From Alphaproteobacteria bacterium (GTDB lineage: Bacteria; Pseudomonadota; Alphaproteobacteria; Rhizobiales; Xanthobacteraceae), in the NCBI GenBank assembly GCA_005884765.1, contig VAZV01000204.1:1-41769 (forward strand): a stretch of 41,769 nt of DNA. The letters are read 5' to 3'. The translations under genes and the position numbers were made by a program. Positions 1-8,215 of the stretch are shown one piece after another (position 1 is the first letter of the stretch; each line of letters begins with the position of its first letter). Below the pieces are notes generated by a model. That model did not search any database. It was given only the letters and a program-made list of their open reading frames with translations, and was not told the DNA's origin.

Positions 1-1190
1 AGGCCACCGACGCCAAAACCATCACGCTGAAACTGAAAGAGCCCTATGGCCTGGCGCTGGAATCGATCGGAAAGCCGTCGTCCTATGTGCCGTTCATGAT
101 GCCCAAGCGTTTGGCCGAAACGCCGGCGGGTCAGCAGATTCCGGAGCAGATCGGGTCCGGTCCGTTCAAGTTCGTCAAGGCGGAATTCCAGCCCGGCGTG
201 AAGGCGGTCTATGAGAAGAACACCGATTATGTGCCACGCAAGGAGCCGGCGAGCTGGACCGCCGGAGGCAAGGTGGTAAAGGTCGACCGCGTCGAATGGA
301 TCACCATGGCGGATGCGCAGACCGCGGTGAACGCGCTGCAGTCTGGCGACATCGATTTCATGGAGAACCCGCCGTGGGATCTTTTGCCGGTGCTGGAAGC
401 CAACCAGGACATCAAGGTCGAAACGCTGAACAAGTTCGGCTTCCAGACGCTCGGACGGATGAATTTCCTCTATCCGCCGTTCGATAACGTCAAGGTTCGG
501 CGCGCCGCTTTTCTGGCGATGAACCAGAAGGATGTGCTCGATGCGCTGGTCGGCAATTCCAAATATTACCAGGCTTGCGGCGCGTTTTTCGTCTGTGGCA
601 CGCCGTTGGCGAGCGAGGAAGGTTCGGAAACGCTGGTGAAGGGTGGCGGCATGGCGGAGGCCAAGAAGCTGCTTGCCGAATCCGGCTATGACGGCACGCC
701 GATCGCGATCATGGCGCCCGGCGATGTCGTGACGCTGAAGGCGCAGCCGATCGTCGCCGCGCAGCTCTTGCGTGAAGCCGGCTTCAAGGTCGACGTGCAG
801 GCGACCGACTGGCAGACGGTGGTAAGCCGCCGCACCAGCCAGAAGCCGGTGAAGGAGGGCGGCTGGAACATGTTCTTCACCAACTGGGTCGCGGCCGACG
901 TGATGAATCCCGTGGTCAATTTCTCGATCGGCGGCCGAGGCAAGAATGGCGGCTGGTTCGGCTGGGCGGAAGACGCCAAGATCGAGCAGTTGAAAGACGC
1001 CTATGCCCGCTCGTCCGCTCCGGAGGAGCAGAAGAAGCTCGCTGCCGACATCCAGAAGGAAGCCTATGACCAGGTGATCTATGTCCCGCTCGGGCAGTTC
1101 CTCATACCGAGCGCGTGGCGGAAATCGCTCACCGGCGTGCTCGACGGCCCGGCGACGCCGATCTTCTGGAACATCGACAAGTCGGAGTAG
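1..1190 (+). CDS. ABC transporter substrate-binding protein, family 5 (5' end outside window)
   Basis: The reading frame is open from base 3, so the gene starts upstream of the window. About 395 residues are visible. They match the C-terminal two thirds of the family-5 (oligopeptide/dipeptide/nickel type) periplasmic solute-binding proteins: an IGSGPFKF motif near the visible start, then VEWITMADAQTAVNALQSGD, then PFDNVKVRRAAFLAMNQ, the usual hinge and lobe segments of this fold. The protein would bind a peptide-like or metal-chelate ligand in the periplasm and deliver it to an ABC permease. No permease or ATPase gene follows, so any partners lie upstream or elsewhere. The ligand cannot be read from the sequence. 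The gene ends in TAG with about 200 bases before the next gene. Confidence 0.9.
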   Translation, partial: ATDAKTITLKLKEPYGLALESIGKPSSYVPFMMPKRLAETPAGQQIPEQIGSGPFKFVKAEFQPGVKAVYEKNTDYVPRKEPASWTAGGKVVKVDRVEWITMADAQTAVNALQSGDIDFMENPPWDLLPVLEANQDIKVETLNKFGFQTLGRMNFLYPPFDNVKVRRAAFLAMNQKDVLDALVGNSKYYQACGAFFVCGTPLASEEGSETLVKGGGMAEAKKLLAESGYDGTPIAIMAPGDVVTLKAQPIVAAQLLREAGFKVDVQATDWQTVVSRRTSQKPVKEGGWNMFFTNWVAADVMNPVVNFSIGGRGKNGGWFGWAEDAKIEQLKDAYARSSAPEEQKKLAADIQKEAYDQVIYVPLGQFLIPSAWRKSLTGVLDGPATPIFWNIDKSE

Positions 1191-1395
1191 GGCGGCAGCG
1201 CGACGTCGCGCGGAACCCCATCCGCCCGTTCAGCGTGAGGGACGGCGCCCAGGGAGCGACGCCGGTTTGGTTCATCATCGGTTCCCGGGCGCGATGGCCG
1301 CAAAATCGCCGTCAAATTGCTGACTGATCACCTTCAGATTCGGCTATCCTGCGAAACCGGTCCCGCGGGCAGGGGCCGAGTTCCGGGGCCTCTCC

Positions 1396-3405
1396 ATGAA
1401 ACCTGCCAAGATGCGTCTCGCAAGCCGGTTTGCTGTTGCTGCGACGGCTTTGTTCCTGGTCTCAGCGGCTGGCTCGTCGGCCGAAGCAGCCTCAGGCACC
1501 TGCGAGGATGCGGCTGGGCTTTCGGTCCTGCCCTCGCCAATCGCGCCATGGAAGGGCGCGCCACTGCGAGTCATGCTCGTCACCGAGAAGCCGCTTCAAG
1601 GCGTGCTCTCGCTGATCGCACCCGACGGCAGCGTCCGCGCCAAATCGCCCGACCGGCACGGCGGTGCACCGTATTCCTGGTTCGCCGAGGTTGCCGAGCC
1701 TGCCGCGGGCACGTGGCACGCGACGCTGGCGCTCGACCGTCCCAGCGAGGAATGCAGCGCGATTTCACGCGACATCACCGTGAGCGCGCGCAAGCCGGAT
1801 CCTCCGCGTACGCCGTCGGGAGTTTTCTGGCAGATCCGCAGCAGTTGGGACCGCACGACGGAATCGTTGTTTTCGGCGTGGATCGAGAAGCTGTTTGATG
1901 CGCCGCCCGACCAGGATCTGTCCTGGAAGGCGTGGCATGAAGTCCTGCACGACCAATCGCGCAATTTCCTGTTTAACTATCTGGGTCGCGGCGAGGACAA
2001 TGCGAAGACCGGCCTTCGTCCCGATTGCGCCGATTTCGTCTACTTCCTGCGGGCCTATTTCGCCTACAAGATGGGGCTGCCGTTCGGGTATTCGAATTGC
2101 GCGCGCGGCACCGGCGGCAAGCCGCCCAAGTGCTACCAGTGGTTCGACATGGAGCATCCCGAGTTCACGCGTCCGCCGCCGCCGCCCGAACAGGAAATCG
2201 CTTCCGCTACGCTTGCAGATGCCGCGCCGCCTGTGCCGGCGCCGACGCTTCTGGGGCAGTTTTTTGGCCGGCCGCAGTCGGCCGAGGCAGCGGCGCCGAT
2301 TCCGCCGGCTGCCGCGTTGCCGCCGCCAAAGCCGAAGCGCCCGACGACGTTCGGCGAATATCTGCGCGACGTCGGCGACGTCGTGCATAGCGGCACCGTG
2401 CGCGTGGCGGGCAGCGACGACAGCACCGATTTTTACACCATCCCGCTGACGCAACAGACGCTGCGCCCGGGCACGGTGTACGCCGACCCGTACGGCCACG
2501 TGCTGATGCTGGTCCATCTCGTGCCGGAGGCCAACGGCACACCGGGCGTCTTCCTTGCCGTCGACGCCGAGCCCGACGGATCGATCACGCGAAAGCGCTT
2601 CTGGCGCGGCAATTTCCTGTTCGTGCACGATCCCGCGCTCGGCAGTCCCGGCTTCAAGCACTTCCGCCCCATCGTGCGCGACAAAGGCGGTTCGCTGCGG
2701 CGGCTGGCCAATGCCGAAATCGCCAACAATCCAAGTTACGGCGATTTTTCGCTCGATCAGTCGCGGATGAGCGCCGAGGATTTTTACGATCGGATGGATG
2801 ACGTGATGTCGCCGGAGCCGCTCGATCCCGTGAAAGCGATGACGGACGCGATCGCGAGCCTCAACGAGCAGGTCAGGACGCGCGTCACCTCGGTCGAAAA
2901 CGGGCGAAAATATCAGGAGAAGGCAACCGGCGAGACGGCGATGCCGAACGGTCCCTCGATCTTCGAGACGTCAGGACCCTGGGAAGATTATTCCACGCCG
3001 GCGCGCGATTTCCGCCTGCTGATCGCGATCGACGTGGTGCGGGGATTTCCCGAGCGCGTCGTACGGCGGGCAGCGCGCTATGCAATGCCGAGCGGCAAGA
3101 GCGCCGAGGACGTGAAGCGCGAGTTGCAAGGCGTGCTCGCCTCCGAGCTTACGTTGCGCAAAATATCCTATACGCGCAGCGATGGCTCGCAGTGGACGCT
3201 GTCGCTAAAGGACATCATCGATCGGGCGGCCGATTTCGAGATGGCCTATAACCCGAACGACTGCGTCGAGTTGCGATGGGGCGCGCCTGACAACAGCGAG
3301 GAGGCGTCGACGTGCAAGCGGCACGCGCCGCAGGCGCAGCGCGCGAAGATGTCGTCGGATTACCGCAACTGGTTCCGCGAGCGGCACTGGCCGACGCACA
3401 CGTAG
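1396..3405 (+). CDS. secreted protein with cysteine-peptidase-like Cys/His pattern, 669 aa
   Basis: A typical signal peptide (residues 1-32, ending SSAEAA) indicates export. The middle holds a proline-rich segment (about 255-310, PPPPP and PPPKPKRP). Before it is RPDCADFVYFLRAYFAYKMG (about 200-220) and after it GTVYADPYGHVLMLVH (about 355-370). A Cys followed by helix residues and later a GHV-type His is the arrangement seen in NlpC/P60 and CHAP-like cysteine peptidases, so a papain-fold enzyme acting in the periplasm is possible. This is inference from two motifs; I do not recognise a named family. It lies alone on the plus strand between the solute-binding protein and the ArsR operon. Confidence 0.75.
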   Translation: MKPAKMRLASRFAVAATALFLVSAAGSSAEAASGTCEDAAGLSVLPSPIAPWKGAPLRVMLVTEKPLQGVLSLIAPDGSVRAKSPDRHGGAPYSWFAEVAEPAAGTWHATLALDRPSEECSAISRDITVSARKPDPPRTPSGVFWQIRSSWDRTTESLFSAWIEKLFDAPPDQDLSWKAWHEVLHDQSRNFLFNYLGRGEDNAKTGLRPDCADFVYFLRAYFAYKMGLPFGYSNCARGTGGKPPKCYQWFDMEHPEFTRPPPPPEQEIASATLADAAPPVPAPTLLGQFFGRPQSAEAAAPIPPAAALPPPKPKRPTTFGEYLRDVGDVVHSGTVRVAGSDDSTDFYTIPLTQQTLRPGTVYADPYGHVLMLVHLVPEANGTPGVFLAVDAEPDGSITRKRFWRGNFLFVHDPALGSPGFKHFRPIVRDKGGSLRRLANAEIANNPSYGDFSLDQSRMSAEDFYDRMDDVMSPEPLDPVKAMTDAIASLNEQVRTRVTSVENGRKYQEKATGETAMPNGPSIFETSGPWEDYSTPARDFRLLIAIDVVRGFPERVVRRAARYAMPSGKSAEDVKRELQGVLASELTLRKISYTRSDGSQWTLSLKDIIDRAADFEMAYNPNDCVELRWGAPDNSEEASTCKRHAPQAQRAKMSSDYRNWFRERHWPTHT

Positions 3406-3534
3406 CGGTTCGTGCGGGCTGCAATGGCGTGACGTCGCGCTGAAGACTTCACCTCTCGTTTCGTGGAGATGGCGCCGCACTTGAGCCGCGCCATTTGCGT
3501 TTGAGCGCCTGAATGATTTCGCGTCAGCAGCCGC

Positions 3535-3579
3535 TTGACAGATACGTAAGGCATGGCTTACCGTTAGCCATGGCTTACG
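3535..3579 (+). promoter_or_regulatory. arsR-type promoter and operator overlapping the start codon
   Basis: A consensus -35 hexamer TTGACA lies at 3535-3540. A 14-bp inverted repeat with one mismatch (CGTAAGGCATGGCT at 3545-3558, AGCCATGGCTTACG at 3566-3579, 7-base loop) covers the -10 position and the ATG at 3570. The same bases also form a direct repeat, CATGGCTTAC, at 3552 and 3569. ArsR-family repressors bind such palindromes in their own promoters, so autorepression is likely. A -10 about 17-18 bases after TTGACA would place the transcript start at or very near the ATG. Confidence 0.7.
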
Positions 3580-3893
3580 GAAATGCGTTGACGGTGCTGG
3601 CGGACCCGACCCGGCGAAAGGTGTTTGAGCGCCTTCGGGGTGGCCCGCGTCCGGTGAACGTGCTGGCGGCGGGACTACCGGTCTCGCGGCCGGCGGTGTC
3701 ACAGCATCTGAGGGTATTGAAAGACGCCGGGCTGGTCGAAGAACGGAGCGAAGGCGTCCGCCGCATCTATTCGTTGCGCCGGGAAGGGCTAGTGGAATTG
3801 CGCGCCTGGCTCGACAGCTTTTGGGGCGATGCGCTTGAGGCATTCAGGCTGGAGGCTGAAAAATCCCACAAGGCCAAGAAGAGGAACACATGA
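3570..3893 (+). CDS. ArsR-family winged-helix transcriptional regulator
   Basis: The 107-aa protein starts MAYGNALTVLADPTRRKVFE and carries the winged-helix core PVSRPAVSQHLRVLKDAGLV (recognition helix) and the wing VRRIYSLRREGL. It has no metal-binding CxC motif, as in the ArsR subgroup that is paired with SRPBCC proteins. An in-frame ATG exists at 3513 but the family alignment begins at 3570, and no ribosome binding site precedes 3570, so a leaderless message is plausible. The stop codon overlaps the start of the next gene (ATGA), implying coupled translation. It probably represses its own operon through the palindrome covering its start. Confidence 0.88.
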   Translation: MAYGNALTVLADPTRRKVFERLRGGPRPVNVLAAGLPVSRPAVSQHLRVLKDAGLVEERSEGVRRIYSLRREGLVELRAWLDSFWGDALEAFRLEAEKSHKAKKRNT

Positions 3894-4369
3894 ACGAGAG
3901 AGTTGTCATCGCGCCGGTGCGCAAAACCGTTCACGTCAAGGCGCCGATCGATCACGCCTTCGAGGTCTTCACCAGCGGCCTGACGCGCTGGTGGCCTTAT
4001 GACCACGGCGTCGGCAAGAAGCCGATCCAGAAAGTGTTGATGGAGCCGCGCCTCGGCGGGCGCTGGCTGGAGATTTCGGAAGACGGCACCGAGACCTCCG
4101 TCGCCACCATCACGGTGTGGGAACCGCCGCACCGGCTGGTGCTGCTCTGGCAGATCAACGCGCAGTGGAAGCCGGACGTCGCCATGAAATCCGAGGTCGA
4201 TGTGCGTTTTGCCGCCGACGGGCCTGATGCGACCAACGTCGAACTCGTCCATCACAAATTCGAAACGATGGGCGCCGAGGCAGGCCACTCGATGCGCAAG
4301 GACGTCGACGGCGGTTGGCCCGGCCTGCTCGAGCGCTTTGTCAAGGAAGCGGAGCGCCGCGAAAGCTGA
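3890..4369 (+). CDS. SRPBCC (AHSA1-like) domain protein
   Basis: This 159-aa protein has the START-like/AHSA1 pattern: VHVKAPIDHAFEVFTSGLTRWWP at the N-terminus, LGGRWLEISEDG in the middle and WPGLLERFVKEAERRES at the end. The fold forms a deep hydrophobic pocket for small ligands. Its start overlaps the arsR stop by four bases. ArsR-SRPBCC pairs are very common in rhizobia, where the SRPBCC partner is thought to bind or sense a small hydrophobic compound. No substrate is evident from the sequence. Confidence 0.88.
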   Translation: MNERVVIAPVRKTVHVKAPIDHAFEVFTSGLTRWWPYDHGVGKKPIQKVLMEPRLGGRWLEISEDGTETSVATITVWEPPHRLVLLWQINAQWKPDVAMKSEVDVRFAADGPDATNVELVHHKFETMGAEAGHSMRKDVDGGWPGLLERFVKEAERRES

Positions 4370-4372
4370 AAT

Positions 4373-4389
4373 TTGCGAGATCAACCCTC
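4373..4389 (+). repeat. 17-base direct repeat, copy 1 (leader of DUF1993 gene)
   Basis: TTGCGAGATCAACCCTC occurs here and again at 4940-4956, each time immediately before the ribosome binding site of an operon gene. The repeat is exact. It may reflect duplication of a leader during operon assembly or a shared post-transcriptional element. Confidence 0.85.
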
Positions 4390-4404
4390 GAAGGAGGATC
4401 CGAC

Positions 4405-4920
4405 ATGTCGATGTCCAAAGCATCAATTCCGGTGTTCGAGATCGGCCTCAACGCACTCTCGGCCATCCTCGATAAGGCCGAGGCATATGCCGAAGACAAG
4501 TCGATCGATCCAACGGCGCTGCTCAGCGCGCGCCTGTTCCCCGATATGTTCGCGTTGACCCGGCAGGTGCAGAGCGCCTGCGACCAGGCAAAGAACGGCG
4601 GCGCCCGGCTCGCCGGCATCGACCCGCCCAGGTATGAGGACAACGAGAAGACGATCGCCGAGCTCAAGGCGCGCATTGCCAGGACGATCTTCTTTATGAA
4701 GACGCTCGACGCCAAGAAGATCGACGAGTCCGCCGACCGCGAGATCATTTTGCCGCTCGGCCCGAAAACGGGGCACATGAAGGGCGCCGACTATCTCAAC
4801 CATTTCGCGCTGCCAAACTTTTATTTTCACGTCACAACCGCCTACGACATTCTCCGTCACTGCGGTGTCGAAATCGGCAAGGTCGACTTCCTCGGTGCCA
4901 TCCCGATGAGGGTGACGTGA
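4405..4920 (+). CDS. DUF1993 family protein
   Basis: The 171-aa protein begins MSMSKASIPVFEIGLNALSA and ends with the family-typical ALPNFYFHVTTAYDILRHCG. DUF1993 proteins are predicted four-helix-bundle, DinB-like proteins of unknown activity, often located beside ArsR/SRPBCC/GST genes. The start was chosen because an AAGGAGGA ribosome binding site lies at 4391-4398, seven bases before the ATG at 4405; upstream in-frame codons run into the previous gene. The leader shares a 17-base block with the leader of the next gene, see repeats. Confidence 0.88.
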   Translation: MSMSKASIPVFEIGLNALSAILDKAEAYAEDKSIDPTALLSARLFPDMFALTRQVQSACDQAKNGGARLAGIDPPRYEDNEKTIAELKARIARTIFFMKTLDAKKIDESADREIILPLGPKTGHMKGADYLNHFALPNFYFHVTTAYDILRHCGVEIGKVDFLGAIPMRVT

Positions 4921-4939
4921 GAGCTGGCGAAAAGAACCC

Positions 4940-4956
4940 TTGCGAGATCAACCCTC
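4940..4956 (+). repeat. 17-base direct repeat, copy 2 (leader of GST gene)
   Basis: Exact second copy of TTGCGAGATCAACCCTC, lying 18 bases before the ATG of the glutathione S-transferase gene. See copy 1. Confidence 0.85.
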
Positions 4957-4974
4957 AATGAACAGGAGACCGTC

Positions 4975-5634
4975 ATGTCGGAATTTTTTGTTCATTCCAT
5001 TCCGGGCAGCCCGTTCGGACGCGCAGTGTTGGCGGCGCTGGTAGAGAAGGGCGCGCCGTACCGGCTTGCACCGGTGGCACCGGGTGCTCTCAAATCGCCG
5101 GAGCATCTGGCGCGTCATCCGTTTGGCCGGGTGCCGGTGCTGGAACATGACGGCTTCTTGCTTTACGAGACGCAAGCCATACTGCGCTACCTCGACCGCG
5201 TGCTGCCACAACCTGCGCTGACGCCTTCAGATCCGAAGCGCGCCGCGCGCATGGACCAGGTGATGAATGTCAACGACTGGTACCTGTTTCACAACGTCGC
5301 CAACGTCATCGTCTTTCACCGCGTGATCGGGCCGCGCGTGATGGGGCTAGTTCCGGACGAGGCGGCGATCGCCGCTGCAATGCCGAAGGCGCTCACCGTG
5401 TTCAATGAGCTCGCGCATCTGCTCGGCGAGAAACCCTATTTCGCCGGAGACAGCTTGTCGCTCGCCGATCTCATGCTCGCGCCGGCCGTCGAATTTTTCG
5501 CGATGATTCCGGAATGGTCATCGCTTGGCGCACCGCATGCCAATCTGATGGCGTGGCTTACGCGAATGCAGGAACGGCCCAGCATGACAGCAACGACCTG
5601 GGAGCGGGTGTCGGAGCTCGCCAAAGCGGCATGA
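4975..5634 (+). CDS. glutathione S-transferase family protein
   Basis: This 219-aa protein has the two-domain cytosolic GST layout. The N-terminal thioredoxin-like part contains SPFGRAVLAALVEKGAPY, the cis-proline segment FGRVPVLEHDGFLLYET and the glutathione-contact ETQAILRYLD (residues about 60-75). The helical C-terminal domain contains the N-capping motif LSLADLMLAP. It would conjugate or reduce electrophiles with glutathione in the cytoplasm; the substrate is unknown. An ACAGGAG ribosome binding site precedes the ATG. It is the last gene of the ArsR-led operon, so detoxification under ArsR control is the natural reading. Confidence 0.9.
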   Translation: MSEFFVHSIPGSPFGRAVLAALVEKGAPYRLAPVAPGALKSPEHLARHPFGRVPVLEHDGFLLYETQAILRYLDRVLPQPALTPSDPKRAARMDQVMNVNDWYLFHNVANVIVFHRVIGPRVMGLVPDEAAIAAAMPKALTVFNELAHLLGEKPYFAGDSLSLADLMLAPAVEFFAMIPEWSSLGAPHANLMAWLTRMQERPSMTATTWERVSELAKAA

Positions 5635-5648
5635 CAAGGCGTGATCGA

Positions 5649-6509
5649 TCAGATCGGGTGAGCCTGCAAATGTTCCAGCAGTAATTCGCTGACCCGATCG
5701 GGCACCTGATCGGCGGCGAAATGGCCGACGCCGGGCAGCGCCTCGAAGCGATAGGGCGCGGCGATAAAGTCGACCGTGCCTTCGGCTGCTGGCCGTCCGA
5801 CGGTGTCGTCGGCATCGCCCCAGATGTAGAGCGTCGGCACACGGATCGCGTCGAGCGGCGAGCGGATCGCGCCGCGTGCGCGATACCAGGCAAGGGCTGA
5901 TTCCATGGCGGGCTTGTTGCCGAGCACGGCAAGATGTGTCGCGATCGCGGTTTGCGGCACGCCGTTGGCGCTGAGGCGATCGCGCAGCCATTTGGCGTCA
6001 TCTGCCAGAACGACATCGGCCGCATCGGGCTCGAGGAAGGCCTTGTGATGCCGTGAGCGGTGCGCCTGATCGCCATCCGGAGACTGCAACGCACGATTGA
6101 AGGCGTTCGGATGCGGCCGCGACAGCACCGTGAGCGAGGCGAGCCGTTGGGGGTAGCGATCGGCGAGCGCCCAAGCGATGCTGCCGCCCCAGTCGTGGCC
6201 GACGAGATGAAACCGCTGCTCGCCACAACCTGACGCAGCGACGATGGCCATCGCATCATCCATCAAGCGGTCGATGTGGTAGTTCGATGCATCGCGCGGA
6301 TCGGGCCGCGCGCCCGCCGAATAGCCGCGCTGGTTAGGGGCGATCGCGCGATAGCCCCTAGCCGAAAGCGCGCTCACCTGCGCGCGCCAGCAATGCATCG
6401 ATTCGGAAAAGCCGTGCAGTAGCAGCACCAGCGGCGAACCTGCCTCGCCCGCGACGAGGGCGTCGAAGGTGAGGTGAGGGGCGATGGTGACTTTTTCGAG
6501 GGCGGGCAT
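5649..6509 (-). CDS. alpha/beta hydrolase, epoxide hydrolase/dehalogenase-like
   Basis: The 286-aa protein has an oxyanion-hole segment LLLHGFSESMHCW (about 29-41), the nucleophile elbow GHDWGGSIAW (about 103-112), the acid strand IWGDADDTV and the C-terminal catalytic His in LPGVGHFAAD. The HDWGG form of the elbow puts Asp at the nucleophile position, as in epoxide hydrolases and haloalkane dehalogenases rather than serine esterases. It is cytoplasmic, with no signal peptide. It is convergent with the GST gene, with 14 bases between the stop codons. Together with GST it could form a detoxification neighbourhood, but this is only positional. Confidence 0.88.
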   Translation of the reverse strand: MPALEKVTIAPHLTFDALVAGEAGSPLVLLLHGFSESMHCWRAQVSALSARGYRAIAPNQRGYSAGARPDPRDASNYHIDRLMDDAMAIVAASGCGEQRFHLVGHDWGGSIAWALADRYPQRLASLTVLSRPHPNAFNRALQSPDGDQAHRSRHHKAFLEPDAADVVLADDAKWLRDRLSANGVPQTAIATHLAVLGNKPAMESALAWYRARGAIRSPLDAIRVPTLYIWGDADDTVGRPAAEGTVDFIAAPYRFEALPGVGHFAADQVPDRVSELLLEHLQAHPI

Positions 6510-6548
6510 CGGACCATTCTAAATGCGGATTGGCATGTTGCCGAGCCG

Positions 6549-6635
6549 TGGTGCGGGCGGTGGGACTCGAACCCACACGACGTTGCCATCGAGGGATTTT
6601 AAGTCCCTTGCGTCTACCAGTTCCGCCACGTCCGC
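6549..6635 (-). tRNA. tRNA-Leu (anticodon UAA)
   Basis: On the minus strand the 87-nt gene runs from GCGGACG at 6635 to an encoded CCA at 6549-6551. The anticodon arm is AGGGA-CTTAAAA-TCCCT (6592-6608) with anticodon TAA at 6599-6601. The T arm GTGGG-TTCGAGT-CCCAC and a long variable arm typical of class II tRNAs are present. The acceptor stem GCGGACG/CGCCCGC has an A-C mismatch at pair 5-68, which is unusual. The rest is canonical. Confidence 0.95.
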
Positions 6636-7185
6636 ATCGTTGATTTCTATAGGCTTTTTGCGCCGTACCTGCAAATGTTAGACCGTCAAACTCCCTCACA
6701 GCTCCCGTGCGCCGTGGGGACATTCTGGGCATAGTTGTCTCCTCAAGTTCTCGTCCCGGATCACATTGGCTGAATAGAATCGTCTCATTCTGCAAATCCG
6801 ACTGGACGGCCTATCTTCAATCGGCGAGAGCATTCTCGAGAGCGATCCGCCGACATCGGGCCTGAGCCGATGCCAAATGACGCGACCCTCGGCAGAACCG
6901 ATCATCCATAGCCGATAAGGGATGGGGACTTGTGCACATGGCAAGCCGTGGCCGCGTCATCTGCTTTGCGGTGACGTTACCGTGCCGCGAGCGTCACGCG
7001 ACGTTCTGCCAGGAGGTCTTTTGAACATCGTCGCCATCGACACCCGGTCGAGGAACACGAGTGACTTCTGGCGAACGGCATCCGGCTCCGCACTACATTC
7101 GGTGGATGCAGAGTGTGCTATAGGTCTCCGACCCTGATTTGCAGTCGGTTACCCCAAAGATTGCAGGAGACGTTGCAACTTTGCC
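6636..7185. other. non-coding stretch, no recognised gene
   Basis: The 550 bases after the tRNA hold only short open frames with no family resemblance or convincing ribosome binding sites. I see no repeat or structured RNA here. It is the beginning of a zone of gene remnants. Confidence 0.6.
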
Positions 7186-7530
7186 TCACACCCGCAGCGA
7201 TCGTTCTCTGCAGATCCGGTAATTCTCCTGCCACGGTCGAAGCCGCTCGAAGGCCGCGCTCGCCGCCAGCACATCGACATCGGCGTTTCGCCGGCCAACG
7301 ATCGGCATCCCGATCGGCAGGCCGTTGGAGAGCCCGGCCGGGACCGATGCCGCCGGATGGCCGCTGAAGTTGACAAAGTAGGTCATGGCCCAGCCGACAA
7401 GGGGATCAATTTCCACACCGTTGATCGAGCTCGGTCCCACGGTGTTGCCGTCCTTCGCGTTGTCCACGGGCGGGCAAGCTGTCGTCGGGGCAAAAGTCGT
7501 CAAGGCCGTTCCGCCGTTCGCGGAAGTGCT
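7186..7530 (-). pseudogene. amidase (amidase signature family), C-terminal fragment
   Basis: About 105 residues match only the C-terminal end of amidase-signature enzymes: TTFAPTTACPP, then FVNFSGHPAASVPAGLSNGL, PIGMPIVGRRNADVDVLA and ASAAFERLRPWQ. The Ser-cisSer-Lys catalytic region, which would lie upstream on the minus strand, is missing; homology stops near 7530 and other fragments on the plus strand take over. The remaining piece cannot be catalytic. Confidence 0.75.
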
Positions 7531-7549
7531 TCACTCGCCTTCTACTCGC

Positions 7550-7755
7550 ATTAGTGGCGAGCGACCCGGCGTTTTTGTCTGCGGAAACGATCCGGCTGCG
7601 CGAGCGACCATCCTCAAGCTGGTCTCGGATATCGATGCCGATGGGGTCGATGCCGGGCCGCTGTCGCTCGCCCGCTATACCGAGCCGCTTGGAATGCTTC
7701 TTGTACAGCTTGCCTACCTGCAGGGCTTTGGCGCGCGGATTGGAACGGTTCTGAT
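7550..7755 (+). pseudogene. F420/NADP-dependent oxidoreductase-type protein, C-terminal fragment
   Basis: The plus-strand frame reads PGVFVCGNDPAARATILKLV, then DAGPLSLARYTEPLGMLLVQ and LAYLQGFGARIG. These correspond to the C-terminal half of NADP oxidoreductases of the coenzyme-F420-dependent/NPDG type, where VDAGPLxxARYLEPLGM is highly conserved. The NAD(P)-binding GxGxxG N-terminal half is absent; the sequence upstream is the antisense amidase fragment. Relic without function. Confidence 0.65.
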
Positions 7756-7839
7756 TCGAGATCAGACAAAACGGTTCGATGATCCCGCGATGCCTAGCCC
7801 GATTCAAGAGGGTCGGCGGCCGCGACGCCCCAAGTGAAG

Positions 7840-8215
7840 GAGAAGGTTCGCCCATCTTTGGGACAGCGTTCGCCTCGATGACAACCTCGAATATATCGAG
7901 CCGTGGGCCTGGATGCATCCGCCGCGACACGCTCTGGCGGCGTTGTTGATGCAGCAGGGGCAATTCGGCGAAGCGGAAGCGATCTATCGCGACGATCTCG
8001 GTCTCAGCGGCAGAATTCAGCGCTGCGCCCAGCATCCGGACAATGTCCGGGCGCTGCACGGACTGGTCGAATGCCTGCAGCCGCGTGGCGAGGAAGTTGA
8101 ACTACCGCCGTTGCAGACGAAGCTTGCGATCGCGCTGGCCCTTGCGGATATCCCGATCACCTCCTCGTGCATGTGTCGGACCAAGGCTCAGCCGTCGGCG
8201 AATTGCTGTCACTGA
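7840..8215 (+). pseudogene. TPR-repeat protein, C-terminal fragment
   Basis: The frame reads HLWDSVRLDDNLEYIEPWAW, then MHPPRHALAALLMQQGQFGE, AEAIYRDDLGL, QHPDNVRALHGLVECL and ends LALADIPITSSCMCR. This is the conserved C-terminal segment of a family of bacterial tetratricopeptide proteins that end in a Cys-rich SCxCR. The frame is closed by a stop at 7835-7837, so the N-terminal TPR array is lost. It lies immediately after two other gene-tail fragments. Confidence 0.7.

Noticed and set aside
6549..6635. tRNA-Leu as attachment site of the decayed zone at 6.6-10.7 kb
   Set aside because: Integrases use the 3' end of the tRNA, which faces the intact hydrolase gene (lower coordinates). The decayed zone is on the 5' side, and no second copy of the tRNA end or integrase was seen.
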